Positions 49,190 to 61,471 of a stretch of DNA of 64,000 nt are shown in pieces. The DNA is from Pseudoscleropodium purum (taxonomy: Eukaryota; Streptophyta; Bryopsida; Hypnales; Brachytheciaceae). A program made the translations under genes and the position numbers. Numbering within the stretch: the stretch's first letter is position 1; each line of letters opens with the position of its first letter. The notes under the pieces are model-generated. The model made no database searches. It saw nothing but the letters and a program-made list of their open reading frames with translations, and was not told where the DNA came from. The DNA is taken from contig OZ017800.1 of NCBI GenBank assembly GCA_963969395.1, forward strand, positions 20,988,479 to 21,052,478, in the 5' to 3' direction.

Positions 49190-49495
49190 AGCCATTAGAT
49201 GTTTTTTGAGGCCTCAAGAAGACTACAACTTTTCCAACCCTAAAAATGCAGGGAATGTTGTTAGCAATGCAATTTGATGTGGTCGAAAGAGTGCCACGTC
49301 ATTTCTAAAAAAAAAAGAATTTATTATCTTTCATTTTTTAATTTTAAGAATTAAATTTGAAAAATTATTTTTTCTTATTTTTGAAAAAATAAAATTCTGA
49401 CAATTGATTGTTCATTTGTTCTTTTGTTGTGGAGGGAACAACAAATGGAATAAGCTTGAAACAGGTTGTTTGTTGCCCTTAAATCTCCCCTAGTA
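49190..49495. mobile_element. Foldback MITE-like element, family F, copy 4 (inverted)
   Basis: It starts CCATTAGATGTTTTTTGAGG, carries AGTGCCACGTCATTTCTAAA next to an A-rich run, and ends TTGCCCTTAAATCTCCCCTA. Collinear with copy 2 (ACTACAACTTTTCCAACCCT against GGCTACAACTCTGCAAGTTC). Confidence 0.5.
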
Positions 49496-49499
49496 GTAC

Positions 49500-50559
49500 C
49501 TATCAAATTTAAAAATAAATAAATTGGTACAATACAATAATATTTGAATTTGTGCTAATTCAAAATAGTATGACTCTAGTAATTAGTATCACATGCATTG
49601 CCATTATAGGACAAACCAATATATTGTAACTCTAGGAAGTGAGTCAATGTTTTGTTTAGTTTCATTTCATACACTATATTTTGAAAATAAGTGAACACAA
49701 ATGTTGTTGTATCTTGTATATATTACAATCCTTAAAAAACTACAAACAAAAACCAATTATGTATTGGAAGTAAATGAATTTTAATTATTTGGCCAAGTTT
49801 CAAAATCACTCAAAAAATTGTCGATGCTTCTTTTATGAACCACGACGAATTTAACATTTCAATTGCATATTGTTGTACATCATTGAAGACCCACTTTCAC
49901 TAGTATTGTAAAAAGTTGATGTATATATGCAGAGAGAGAGAGAGAGGAGGTTAATCTTGCTTTTTGGTCCAAATATAGATGTGGCACTTGAGGCATTTGA
50001 TTATTATAAGTGTAAATACCTTTAGAAAATAGTTTCAATTAGTTTTCAAAGTTGGGAAGTTGGAATGCTATAAAAGTATCTACTTTTGAAATTTGATAAA
50101 AATATTCATCTGAAACCCTAAAATGTTAGATTAGAATGAATAAGGTTGAGGTAAATACCTAAATGCTTCCAAATTAACAATTGAACATTGTTCATAATAT
50201 AAAATTGCTTGATTTTTTGTTGAATCTTGTTGGAAGTCAAAAGAGTAGTTTAAATTCTTTTTTTATTCATTTTTTAGACATCTAATAAATTAACTTTGAA
50301 TTTTTGAATAATAAACATACAAATATACAAGATTGATCATAGGCTCTCATGAATAAATGCAATAACTCGTGTATATATACTGAGAGAGAGAGAAAGTATA
50401 ATTGTAGATAATATTAATTTGAATGGAATTTGAAGATTCTTAATGAATCAAAGACTTAAGACATCATTTACTATCATACATGATCTATAGGTTGCAATTT
50501 GAAATGATGTTGCATCTACTTTAAATAGATTTGAAGATATATGTCCTATTATACAATCA
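49500..50559. other. AT-rich spacer with two (GA)n microsatellites
   Basis: No gene is seen. Short AG repeats occur near 49932-49946 and 50381-50392. Confidence 0.5.
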
Positions 50560-51490
50560 ACCCTCAACCCCTAAAGGACCAGACTATGTTTTTAGGCTGT
50601 ATAGAATTTTTGGACAGGTCATTGTGACCAAAAATTTCCATATTTTAGGTTGAAATTTTAGCAGAAGGTGTGGATGAGGAGTATCTTTCATATGCAACAA
50701 ATTTCATGACATTTAGAAATAGGAGTAAAAAGTTATGGCCCAATATGTTATTTATTTCTCAACTCGGGCAGTCCAGGTAGATCTGAAAAATTCACTTCTT
50801 TCAAAAATAAAAATTTGAAATTGATTTTCTATATTTATATATGTGTGGAAAGCTTAGAATCATTCCATTTCAATCAATGAGTCAAAAGTTATGAGGAATT
50901 TTAGTTTGTGGGCAATTTGTACTCTAAAATAAACTTTGAATTTGTTTATTTCACTCAATTTTCAATATTTTTTGAAAAAAATAAAATCATAGGATGTGCA
51001 TTGTTTATAAGAACATTACAACCATTGGGATTGACATTTTTTAATTCCAAATTAAATTCTTAACAATTTAGTATTTTGAATCATTATCCATCTCTTTCTA
51101 CTTACTATTTTTTTCCTATATGTGGTACAATTTCAAATGACTTGAAAATTTTGAAGCTTGTAAACAACTTTCTTAGATAAATGAATCCAAAGAAGCACCA
51201 CCATTTTGAACATTTTTTCATAGAAAAGTTAGCTTGTAAAGTGCAGCTGCCCAGTTGTTTGCAAGGTTAGAAAAAGGATTTTTGTCAATTCAAATGCTAA
51301 AATCTTGCAATCCACACAATGAAAAGTTCTGAAATTTTTTCTACATCTTTTCAAATCAGTGTTCTATAAGATCCTACGGTTATATGTGTCAAAAAAAATT
51401 CCAAAAATTTGGTACTTGTACTAAAAATGGCAATTTTTTGAGCGGTATCAAGGAAAACAGAGTCATGGAACTTTAAGAGTTAAAGACCCA
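50560..51490 (-). mobile_element. ~950-bp TIR element, family G, copy D (inverted)
   Basis: Same orientation as copy C. It begins AACCCCTAAAGGACCAGACT and ends AACTTTAAGAGTTAAAGACC. Shared blocks include ATTTCATGACATTTAGAAAT, CATTCCATTTCAATCAATGA and AACCATTGGGATTGACATTT. Confidence 0.7.
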
Positions 51491-51599
51491 AGGTCATTTT
51501 TTTGTCAAAAAGATTTCAAAATTTCCATTTTCAATGCAAACAATAAAGCCTTAAGCACTTTTAAAAAAAAAATGAAAGTGTAGGATCTTTCATTAGACC

Positions 51600-52390
51600 T
51601 ATATTCTTGAAAAAAAATTTAGAATCTTTAATTGATCACAAGATGTAAGCATTTTTAAAAAAAGGTTGTTTTTATCCTAGCTTGACTAGATTATAAGGCT
51701 ATCAATCTTCTTAACTTAAAATTTTTGCACTACCAATTGTGAATTTAAATTTTGTATGTTGAAGAATTGAGTTGAGAGTTGGAAAAAAAATTTACCCCCT
51801 TTCATGACATGGCATTCTTTTAAAAACTATTAAATCAAAGCACGTAGGTGCAAAGTGGAAGGAAAAACTAAATTGTTGATAGTTCTACGATGGAATTGAA
51901 ACACACTAATAAATCCCAAAATGAGAGAATTTAGAAAAAACTAATGAACCATATGCAACTTTTTTTTAAATTGTTAAAATCGAGTTCATGAATGAATTGA
52001 ATCCATTTATTTTCTCAAGAATTTGCTAGCAAAACAAGATGCTTTGTAGCTTTTACATCACATACCCAAAGAGAATGAATAAAATCTTTCAACATAGACA
52101 AAAATATTCTACAATATTCAACAAATAAAATCTACAAGAAATTATTTTTTTAAACTATTTCAAATTTTTGTAGACTTTTTTTATACCCGCCTTTGTCTAT
52201 TTCATGCTTATTGTGGCATAACTTTTGCTTTGGGGCAATGATTGAAATAAAAATGATATTCCCATAAAGCTAATTAGTTTTTATATCTTAAGAAAAAGAG
52301 TCAAAAAATCTTGACAATAATTAAGATCATAGGTACCTTTCCAATCCTTCAAGAGTCCCCTAAAGAGACTCTTGGGACTTTAGTGGTTAA
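51600..52390 (+). repeat. Dispersed repeat, family H, copy 2
   Basis: Direct-orientation counterpart of 41940-42700. Here it directly follows family G copy D, whereas copy 1 is separated from copy A by about 900 bp. Non-coding. Confidence 0.55.
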
Positions 52391-52394
52391 TACA

Positions 52395-54600
52395 AATCAA
52401 TCTAATTTTTATTTAGCAATCAAAACTAATTTTTTTTCCATAATCTTTTTGAATTCAAGATGTCTATTTGTAAGGATATTAACACAATACATTTTCTAGG
52501 ATTATAGATGTGAATTAATAACATATAACAACAACCATATGATACTAAAACAACCATATGATAGCCATTATATGACAAAATTAATCATAGTCTTGAATTT
52601 TAGTAAAGCTAATTAATGACATTGTAATAATATAAGGTAACTAACTCCGTTCCATGCACACAAGTGTAGACAAGCCTATTGGAGTCCTCAAATTTTTTCT
52701 GGTATACATGTATTGTGTGAAATGTACTACTCCAAAATTGTGTCCATGATGGGGTTAGTTATTCCAATACATAAAGTAACTACGCCTAATTTTGACCACT
52801 TTTTAATAAAAATTGACCACTACAAATTCTTGCCTAAAATATACTCCCACCAATTATTCTTGAAAATCTATGGTTGATTTTAGAAACACCTCCTTCTACC
52901 ACTTAAAAAATTCATGTAGATAGCCAATTCGGATTTTTTTTGCTATTTTTTGTAAGAAATTTTGGTTGTTTTACCTCATTTTGGCAATTTGTTCTTAATT
53001 TGAGTGTCCAATTGGGTCATTTTGTTAAGCTATTGAATCCAATTTGGAGTCTTTGTAGTGATGTAGTGGATGAATGTCTAATAAGGTGTTTGGATGGTTT
53101 TGCAAAGTTGTTGATTGTGTGTCCTAATTAGAATGTACTATCCAATTTGGTATGGAATTGTCAATGGGCAATCAATTGAAATTTGAGTTCCAATTTGGTA
53201 GTTGATGGTAGTTAGGTTGTCTTCTTCCCTCTAGTAACTACCAAATGATTCCTATTAGGTTAGTGTTTGCAATTAGTTTTCCATCCACTGGAAGAGAGAG
53301 CTTGGTGTGTGTCCCAACCAAGTTGGATGTATATTTTTATTTTTTTGCATGTTTGGAAGTGAGAATGTGGTGATGGAGAGTCAGAGTGAATTTGTGATGA
53401 TTTGTGAAGTAGAAGTGCTAGTTGGCTAATGTGATTGGAAGATCCTAGTTGGATTAGTGTGGTGCAGTGAGGGAAATCTAGTTGGATATGTTGCAGACAA
53501 TGAGCAATTTGTAAAGGTGATCTAAGTCACTAATTCAAAAATAAATAAATAAGTATTTTTAGACAAATTGGTGTATTACAATGGATGTGTGAGTGCATGT
53601 GTATTTGAGATGGTGTGAAATAAAAAAATTATGTAACATGAGTTATAATTACGTGGAGAGACAAAATTAGTTTGTTCATGTAGAAGTGAGCTGTGAATCC
53701 TAATTGGAAGTTTGAATGTCATTGTATTAATGTTTTTGGCTATGAAATTCCAAGTTGGATTATTGAATTTAAGTCAAGATATTTCAATCTTAGAGATTGA
53801 ACCTTTTAGTATTTGATTCCTTACTTGACTGTCTCCCTTAGAGCGAACTTATTATACCAATAGGACAATTTCCTAATAGGTCATTATTCTCCTTCAACAA
53901 TTTATAATTTATTCATAGGGGTCCCCAAAAGTTGCATTCTAGGAAAAGCTAGAATCCCCTTTTGAGTACCAACAAGACTACACAAATTTTTTTCCAATAT
54001 AATAATAGAAACCATGTTGAATCATTTGGTTGTGTGATTTTAGATGAATGGTAGAACCACCCATTCTTGACCTAGTAGCCATTTCCAACTTGTAGGGTAC
54101 AACCATTTCCAACGAAGGTTGGAACAAATTTCCAACCAAAACTTAGAATGTTTTGTTTTTTCGCCTTCTTAAGATTGGGATTAATAAGGTCATGACACAT
54201 GTTCCAAAGTAGTGAGCAAGAAAGTAATTCTTAAATGATCAAAATTGGAAGAGTCTATTCATTAGGTATGGTTCTAAACCAACTTTTGGCTTCCAAATTC
54301 CATAGTAATTTCAATTCAAGGCACAAAATTACCAAAAAAATTGCAATCCTTGTGATTACTCTCTCTTTACATGGCAAAATTTTACATTATCTTATACTGC
54401 TCCAAAACATGCATGGAATCACTCAAGTGGTGAATTGTGTGTGATTCTACTATAGAGATCTTACCTTATATGCTAAAAAATTTATAGCAATCAAGTTTTG
54501 GAATTCAAATGCATCAATAGGAATCAATAGAGTTAAAAACAGCAAAAATAGGCTTCTCCATCCTACAGTTGATCTAGAACTAGCAAACTAGCAAACTAGG
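52395..54600. other. AT-rich intergenic DNA with a recurring short motif
   Basis: No gene. Between about 53010 and 53760 a short motif of the form CCAATTTGG / CTAGTTGGAT recurs about nine times (near 53012, 53038, 53140, 53190, 53320, 53446, 53490, 53700 and 53751) at irregular spacing. Confidence 0.45.
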
Positions 54601-55079
54601 CTTCCCCAACCTACAGTTGATCACTTGATCGCCGCAACGGCGATGTGGAAAAATCCCCCCCAGAACGACGCCGCTTCCGGCGCTCAGGTACCGACTTCCT
54701 CACTCACGATTCAACAGTCCCAAGCAGCACGCTTTGTACCGTCCGGTCAAGCCAAGGTTGCCGCGTTCTTTCTGCAATCGGATATTCACCGCATGACCGT
54801 GAGAAACTGGAGAATAACACGGATTCGGGCCGATAATGCCGACCACAGCAGCACCCAGACACCTACTGGAATGTACCCACAGGCCACAGACTGCTCGTGA
54901 AATCTCCGTCGGCAGCTTTGACATATAATGCAGAGCAGCTAGCAGGCCTTTGCAGTAGTACGTGTATTGCAACTCGGTTCCGTCTCCCACAATAATATAT
55001 TCTCAGCAACTGTGAGCCTCTTCAATAGCACTACTACAGACCTTGTGTGTTGAAGGAGCCATAGTTCTGCAGATGAGAG

Positions 55080-55500
55080 CAACTTGTGCACGTCGATCCC
55101 TACCAACACCGGCCAGTTGTAATTTTTGAACTCAGAATTAAGTTGCGTTTTGCTTCAGCAGAAGAAATTAAGCTCACCTTGTGTGGCATATATATATCTA
55201 GTTCAGAATAACTTGCGCAAGTCGGTCTTTGCCATTGCCGATCGAGACTTTGCAACACCAGTATTGTAGTTGTGATCGATTTTGAATTTCCATTGGGTTT
55301 TGCATGCCTCAGTAAGAATTGAAAGGAAGCCCGTCTCGTGAAGTTGTGGCTTTCATAGTTCAAAACAGCTTGTGCAAGTCAATCTCTATCAAGCTCCACC
55401 ATTACCGAGTCTTTGCAACACCGGTATTAATTCTAGTTGTGATTTTTTGAATTCCATCGGGTTTGCTTCAGTAGAAGAAAGAAAGCCCGGCGCCTACTTG
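55080..55500 (+). repeat. Three imperfect direct repeats in the leader of the four-TM gene
   Basis: CTTGTGCACGTC at 55083, CTTGCGCAAGTCGG at 55212 and CTTGTGCAAGTCAA at 55369 begin three related units of about 130-157 bp. Units 2 and 3 share GAGACTTTGCAACACCAGTA / GAGTCTTTGCAACACCGGTA and TTGAATTTCCATTGGGTTTTG / TTGAATTCCATCGGGTTTGC; all three share a TTTGCTTCAGxAGAAG-like end. The last unit ends just before the ATG at 55520. Confidence 0.75.
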
Positions 55501-55519
55501 TGTCAGTGTAGCCATAGCC

Positions 55520-56137
55520 ATGGCGCAAGTTCACCAGTCTCGATGTCAGTGCACGTTGCCTTTCAGCCTGCACTTGACGGTAATGATTTTAGGCATTATC
55601 GGGTTCATCTTCACCACTGCAGTAACAGTCCTCGTCTTCCAGAACACCGACTGGGTGAAGAGCACCGGCAACAACGCCAACGGTGCGAAAGGCTCCGCCA
55701 TCTGGTTGCTCCTCTCCACCGTCGTGATCTTCGTCTCAGGGTTACAGGGCCTTCTCACTCGCCCGGGCACCATCTGGTTCAGTTGCCGCATCTTCCTGGC
55801 GGTCATTAACCTCATCAACCTGGGCGTCTTGATCGTGGCCTTCATCTTCAGCGGGAGTTCCCTCTTTATCATTTACTTGGTCGCCGTGTTCGCGCTTGAG
55901 CTTTGGGCGATTATTCTGAGGCTTTGTTGCCAGCCCAGGAAGGAACCGGAAATGGGCATGACGGAGCTTCCGGTGGCTAATGCCGGTGGAGTGCAAGGGC
56001 ATGCGGTGGATATGCCAGCGACAGGGATGCCGTTCCAACCGATTTACAAAGTGGAGCCGCGTCCGGAAGCGGCTGGAGCGCCTGTCTACGGCCATGGCCA
56101 AGGACGCACTTATGATCAGTTCGAGGAGGTGAGGTGA
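55520..56137 (+). CDS. Four-transmembrane protein of unknown function (single exon)
   Basis: An uninterrupted 205-aa frame from ATG 55520 (context AGCCATGGCG, favourable for initiation) to TGA 56135-56137. Four hydrophobic helices are predicted by eye: residues 18-40, 59-79, 88-110 and 114-136. There is a short polar loop (QNTDWVKSTGNNANGAKG) after helix 1, a CC pair at the end of helix 4 that could be lipidated (inference), and a hydrophilic tail ending GRTYDQFEEVR. The layout is like MARVEL/CASP-type tetraspan proteins, but helix 3 lacks the CASP signature residues that I would expect, so I leave it unnamed. GC-rich coding sequence contrasts with the AT-rich surroundings. AATAAA at 56283 is a likely poly(A) signal. 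Confidence 0.8.
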   Translation: MAQVHQSRCQCTLPFSLHLTVMILGIIGFIFTTAVTVLVFQNTDWVKSTGNNANGAKGSAIWLLLSTVVIFVSGLQGLLTRPGTIWFSCRIFLAVINLINLGVLIVAFIFSGSSLFIIYLVAVFALELWAIILRLCCQPRKEPEMGMTELPVANAGGVQGHAVDMPATGMPFQPIYKVEPRPEAAGAPVYGHGQGRTYDQFEEVR

Positions 56138-56282
56138 GCTGCACACTACAGGCATGTGTAGCATAAGAAAATCGTCCACTGGTTTAAGCAAGTGGGTGAT
56201 TTAGCATAATCTGTGTATATACTTCAGAGTATGATCCTCTGGAGTTTGAAAGCAGCCATCGAAAGAACTTTATGAAAAATGG

Positions 56283-56288
56283 AATAAA
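56283..56288 (+). terminator. Putative poly(A) signal of the four-TM gene
   Basis: AATAAA 146 nt after the stop codon, in an A-rich context. Confidence 0.5.
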
Positions 56289-56299
56289 AATAGAGTCCG

Positions 56300-59200
56300 T
56301 AGTTTGAAGAAGAATGTTTTTCTTAGATGGGAGGCTCAATTCCAAGATGGTTTGTATATACCGGTAGTTTTCCGATGTAAGCTTGCTGTCGCTCTCTCGC
56401 TAGCTTGCGGCAGACGAAGTGATTCAATTGTAAAACAGTTCAAGGTTGTGGACTGCAACCTCAGGAGTCTACCTATCATCCACTGGATTTGAGTTTAGCC
56501 AACTCGATTGAATTCATAGAAATACCAGGATTCAGCACAAAAGATTTTAACGATAATGGAGGCAAATTAGCTTTAATTTGCAAGACTGCATTTGAAAAAT
56601 TATACCTGTAGTATCAACATTTGTGAACATTTGCAATAGCATCCCCTTGCATAAGAAACATAGTATTTTCTTGTTTTGCCAGAACTGGAATTTAACACGA
56701 GAGCTTTGAAAATTCGGATGAAAAATGTGTAAAGATGAATAAGTGCATGAAATTTTGACAACGGGCCCTGACACTGAGCAATTAATATAATAGATTTGCC
56801 AAGACTTTAATCTCTTTCTGCCCAAGAGTATTAGCACTCTGAAAGATGCAAGGGTACTTCTAACAACCATTCTAAAGAAAATGCACCTCATGTTGTCCAA
56901 TTAATTAAGCATTTGAGCATGGTTCCATAATTAAATTGTTAAATTTTTTGTAGAATCTTGTTGGGATTAAGAAAGGGATTCAAGATCCTCTTTGTACATA
57001 TGCATTTTCTGGACAACAAATGAACAAACAATTGAATCTTCAAAGTCTGAAAATAGGTGTTCCCCCATTCTGAGAATGAATTGCAAAAAATTCACAAAAG
57101 AGCTGGTCACCAGGTATATCAATGACAAATAACTTCTCGAAATACGAAAACAGACGAGGAATTAGATCATGAAAAATTCCCTGAAAAATGCTAAGAAATC
57201 ATTACAGTAGCTTGACAAGTCCCTTTGGTCAGATCATTCTCTAATTTTTCTTTCTTCAATGTACTAGAAGTGTACATTTCAGGAGGTGGTCGCATTTAGT
57301 GACCACTGCATTTCAACTTCAAAAATTTGTAGCTAATTCTACAAAGGTCCATAAAATATGAAACAACTTGGGTTAGATGCCATTTCCATGTTTCTTCCTC
57401 TCAAAATTTGCTGAAAATTGTTTCTAGGAGTTTAGCTTCCCCTTCAAAGCAATCAGCTCTTAAATAGTCGCTTTATGAACAGACTACCTTAACGCCCCCC
57501 TTCTGATGTAACGGCAATTTCGAGAAGTAATGAGAGCAAAACTCCTCCTATGCAGATTCCTGCAACTGATCCGGACTTTAGAAACTTGGTCGATCGGCTT
57601 TATTAGCAAGTGGTGTAGGTTTGACTAGACTCAATATCTATGGCTATGGCCAATGGTGTTTGAATGAAAATGGGGGTTTGTCCACTGTCACTCAGCGTTC
57701 GATCTGCAGCCTCCCACTTTGAAAATCAAACACAGTGATGATTTTCTTATCTTGAAGGACTTGGCTCTTGTACCCGAAGATGTCTCAACTGCTCTATCGT
57801 GACCCCCCAGAAAAACACAGTCCTACATATGTCAAAATGCGTGAAGTGACGTGAATAGTATCCTCTTCATTATAGCAATAATTTGTAATACAATGTTTGC
57901 AAACTGCAGTTCACCAAGACTGCGCATCGAAGCTTTTCGTTTTATCCTCCGAGACTTCGCTCGGGCGACTGAGGTAAGTGAAAGAGGGGTCACAGAATCG
58001 TATTGCAAAAGCCTTTGTAGTACAAGTCCAGGGTGCCAGGAAATAAGTCTACTCCTGGACTCTGTATTAATATGACCAATTCAGTCTATCATGTTGTGAA
58101 ATTTAAAACTCAGATCGGGCCAAATTTCTTATCATCAGGACCAGCAATGAACATTCCATTTTTTTAGTGTAAGATTAAATAGAAATTGAACAAAATGAAA
58201 GTCTCCATTTGATCTACTCAAAAATGGTAAAATGGCATGAGAGCTGCGCATGATCAACAACTATTTGAGTAAGCGCTGATCGAAGAATGATACTTACTCT
58301 TCAAGATTTCAAAGAAACGGAGTAGATTCATCTCACCAGCGGTGCCAACGCTTCTCTTCGTGATTGTTGATCATCCTCATGCTTTCGATTTTGAACACAT
58401 TCCACTTGTTTCCATCAATCTCATATCCACCCACCGGCTTAACCGTAACCGTAACCGTAACCTCAAAAAACAACCTTAAACGGTAACTTTAAACCTGAAG
58501 GACTATGAATTCATGACCGATTTGATTGATCATATTGTAAAAGTTGAATCAGAGAATTCAGATGGGTCCAAATGACATATCACTAGGATATATCAATGAA
58601 GAAAATTGCATGAGTTTCATCATCAAGACAATAAAATTTCTACATATGACATACCCAAAACGCCAAAGAAAAACTCTCACGAACGCGACTGAGTTACTGT
58701 AACTTGGTTGCAAGACTTTGACGACATTGTCCTTGATCATCAAAGTTTGCGCGTTTGTTCTGTTTGTGTAACACCGGTATCAAAAAAATTAGAAAGGGAG
58801 GAAAAATAAAATGAAAAAATTAGTAAAATCACTCATCAATACTACGTAGTACTTTTTTATTAGTCTTGAAAATGGTGACAATAAAAACATCCTACCTGAC
58901 CAGGTATGTACTGGACAGCTGGCCTTTTTCGTACTGGTGATAGAAGTAGGTAGCAGCTTCGAAGAATCCAAACGCTGAAGGTCATTTCCGTCATACTCTT
59001 AATTATTGTGTAAGTAAAGAAAAGTTGTGCCACCGACCCTTGTTATTCCCAAACTGACAATTATCAGAACAAAGAAAAATGAGAAGGGTTCTGGTAATTG
59101 TGGAACAGGCATTCTACCTGAATTAATCTCCAAATTGCCAATCCAACTCTTGCAGTGCCTACTTACAACTTCTGTTTAAGCTTAGATATGTCGGTCGTTT

Positions 59201-61390
59201 GTGTCCCTTCTGTCCAATTTTGCTGTAGCGAATTTTAACCCCAAATGCAGGTTGGAACCTGACATACAGTTGCATACAAACAGGATCCAGTGAAGAAACC
59301 CTGAAACCGTAGACTACATTCAGGTTCCTACCACATTCAGAAAGCCGACCCATTTCTGATCACCCCCAATTTCCAGCCTTTAGGCTGTTCCATTCTTGTG
59401 AAGTTGTGGCGCATGATGATTGGTTGCGAGGCTCTCAATATTGCAATCAGCCCTTGGTTGATTTGCAACTAGCGTGTGGTTGTAAATAGAAAAGTCTATA
59501 CGACTAGTATAGGTCGTTCAATACAGTTTGGCTAAAAAATTCATAATAATCATATTTTGAGTTAAAAAAATTTGGAAAATTGTGTAATCCTTTCAAACTA
59601 TATTTCTACATGAGGGAAAAAAAATTTGTACTAAGGAAATTTGCACTCCACATGTCCAGATTTTCTTAATTGGTTGGAAATGGGTCGACCCCTTTAGAGC
59701 ACCTAAAACCAACCTTGTACGAGATGGCATCACTTCCTGGGTAAGGCAATGATTCAAAAATCTAAATTTAGATAGACCAAAGATAGCTTATCATTTTGGT
59801 CAATAAACAATAGGCTATCTATGATTTACTTAGATTTAGATTCTAAAATAACTACCATGTGTAGAAAGTGATGCCATTCGGTACATTTTGGTTTGGGATG
59901 CTTCTATCAAATGTTTTTTGTTTTTGTTTTTTAGACAAGTGGTTATGTGGCCTTTCTTTCAAGAAGGTTTTGAGTTTCATGGCTCCTTCATTTTTGGGTT
60001 TTGAATTGAAGGAGGCCAATTTTGAGTATACAATTTTGAATATGTAATTTTAAAATGTGTAGGCTCTGTGCAATGAATGAAATGAAATTTTGGAAACATT
60101 GTGGCAACAATGTGTAGGACCATCATTATAGTTTGGCACTTTTAACACATTTACCCCCTTTTTTCTATAGGCTTAAAATTGCCCATTTTTTTTTTAGGAA
60201 ATTAGATGTTTAATTGCCAAAAAAACATTGCTTCTACTATAGAAGCTACAACCAAATTTGACAATTTGAATGGACAATTGTATCTCTCAACTTAGAGACC
60301 TATAAATTATATTATTGGTTGAGTCCAACAATTGATGGAGTTCAATATTATTGCTTCCCAAGCAAAAGAGCATATACAAACAAATCAATACTATATTGTG
60401 ACAAGATTGTTTACTTATAACTAAAGATACTGTGCTTGTAAAGTGCCCATTTAAGAGCTGATTGCCTTTGGGGAAGCTAAAGTCCTTGAAACATTTTTCA
60501 GCAAATTTCCAGAGGAAGAAAAATGGAAATGGCATCTAACCCAAGTTGTTTCATGTTTTTTGGACCTTTGTGGAATTAGTTACAAATTTTTGAAATTGAA
60601 ATGCAATGGTCACTAAATGTGACCATTTCTTGAAATACACAATATTGGAACATTGAAGAGAGCAAAATGTACCTATGTGTCATGATTGCTTTTAGAGCAT
60701 GGGCATATTTTGAGCAAACTACTATACTCACTTTTACCTCTAATAAAGTCTTCCTTCATGTGGGTGTGGGAACCAACACTTTTTTTTGGCATTGGGGTGC
60801 CAGATTGCATTAGCGCATTTCTTCCAGCTAAAAGCGTATGGGAACGTTCCGTATCAAAATCAATCACGTTCGCCACGGTGGTGGTTGAATTCAACTCGAG
60901 GGTTGGGGGGGGGGGGGGGGGGTAAATCAACACCTATCTTTTCCAAAATTTAGGTTTAATTGCTAGCTTAGTAGCCTGAGTTGCACCTTAATTCGAAGAT
61001 TAACGTCCTTCATTTGCCACTCCTCTCCACTTTGTGCTCCGTACAACTTTGTAATGTCGCCACCTTTTCTTGGATTTGGCACGGATGCGTGCCTTGAGGT
61101 CGCTAGTAATTTGTGATTTTATTCTCATGATTTCGCTACCATTTGTTTTTATGGCGGGTACATTTTGCCTATCCCCATTGCACAGGTGTTTTTCATTCTG
61201 CCTGTTGTAGTTGTAGGTAGTAGGTTGTAGGCAAAATTATTTCCACTTCTTGCACTTTCAATTCCACTTGTTAATTGTGTTTGTCATTGCTTGGAGTTGG
61301 TGAAAATGGAATGCAAGTACCGTCATGCAGAATGTCTTCTTTGCATGCACTTGAACTTGCAAATCATTCTCGTTTTCTTTCATAATCGCA
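56300..61390. other. Long intergenic stretch, no supported gene
   Basis: About 5 kb with mixed AT-rich and moderate-GC DNA. An exon-like snippet at 57908-57973 (ends CGGGCGACTGAG|GTAAGT) encodes RLRIEAFRFILRDFARATE, but no neighbouring exons were found. A short (CCGTAA)n repeat lies at 58443-58461. No mobile-element domain is recognised. Confidence 0.5.
60905..60922 (+). repeat. G18 homopolymer run
   Basis: Eighteen consecutive G residues in otherwise AT-rich DNA. It gives a spurious poly-Gly / poly-Pro frame end on either strand. It could be a real tract or an assembly or sequencing artefact. Confidence 0.9.
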
Positions 61391-61471
61391 ATTGTTTTCT
61401 CCTGCTCACTTCACTGATTTCCATGTGTCGTGTTTTTGCATAGCTTTCCGTTGTCATTGTTTGCTACCTAT

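Noticed and set aside
54625..54990. Overlapping plus (91-aa) and minus (96-aa) open frames upstream of the four-TM gene
   Set aside because: Mutually overlapping, no domain, and most likely promoter or leader DNA of the gene at 55520.
57851..58075. Short frame with hydrophobic start followed by RLRIEAFRFILRDFARATE and a GTAAGT donor
   Set aside because: Briefly looked like a receptor-kinase exon fragment (ARAT motif), but there is no ATP-binding or catalytic motif nearby and no second exon.
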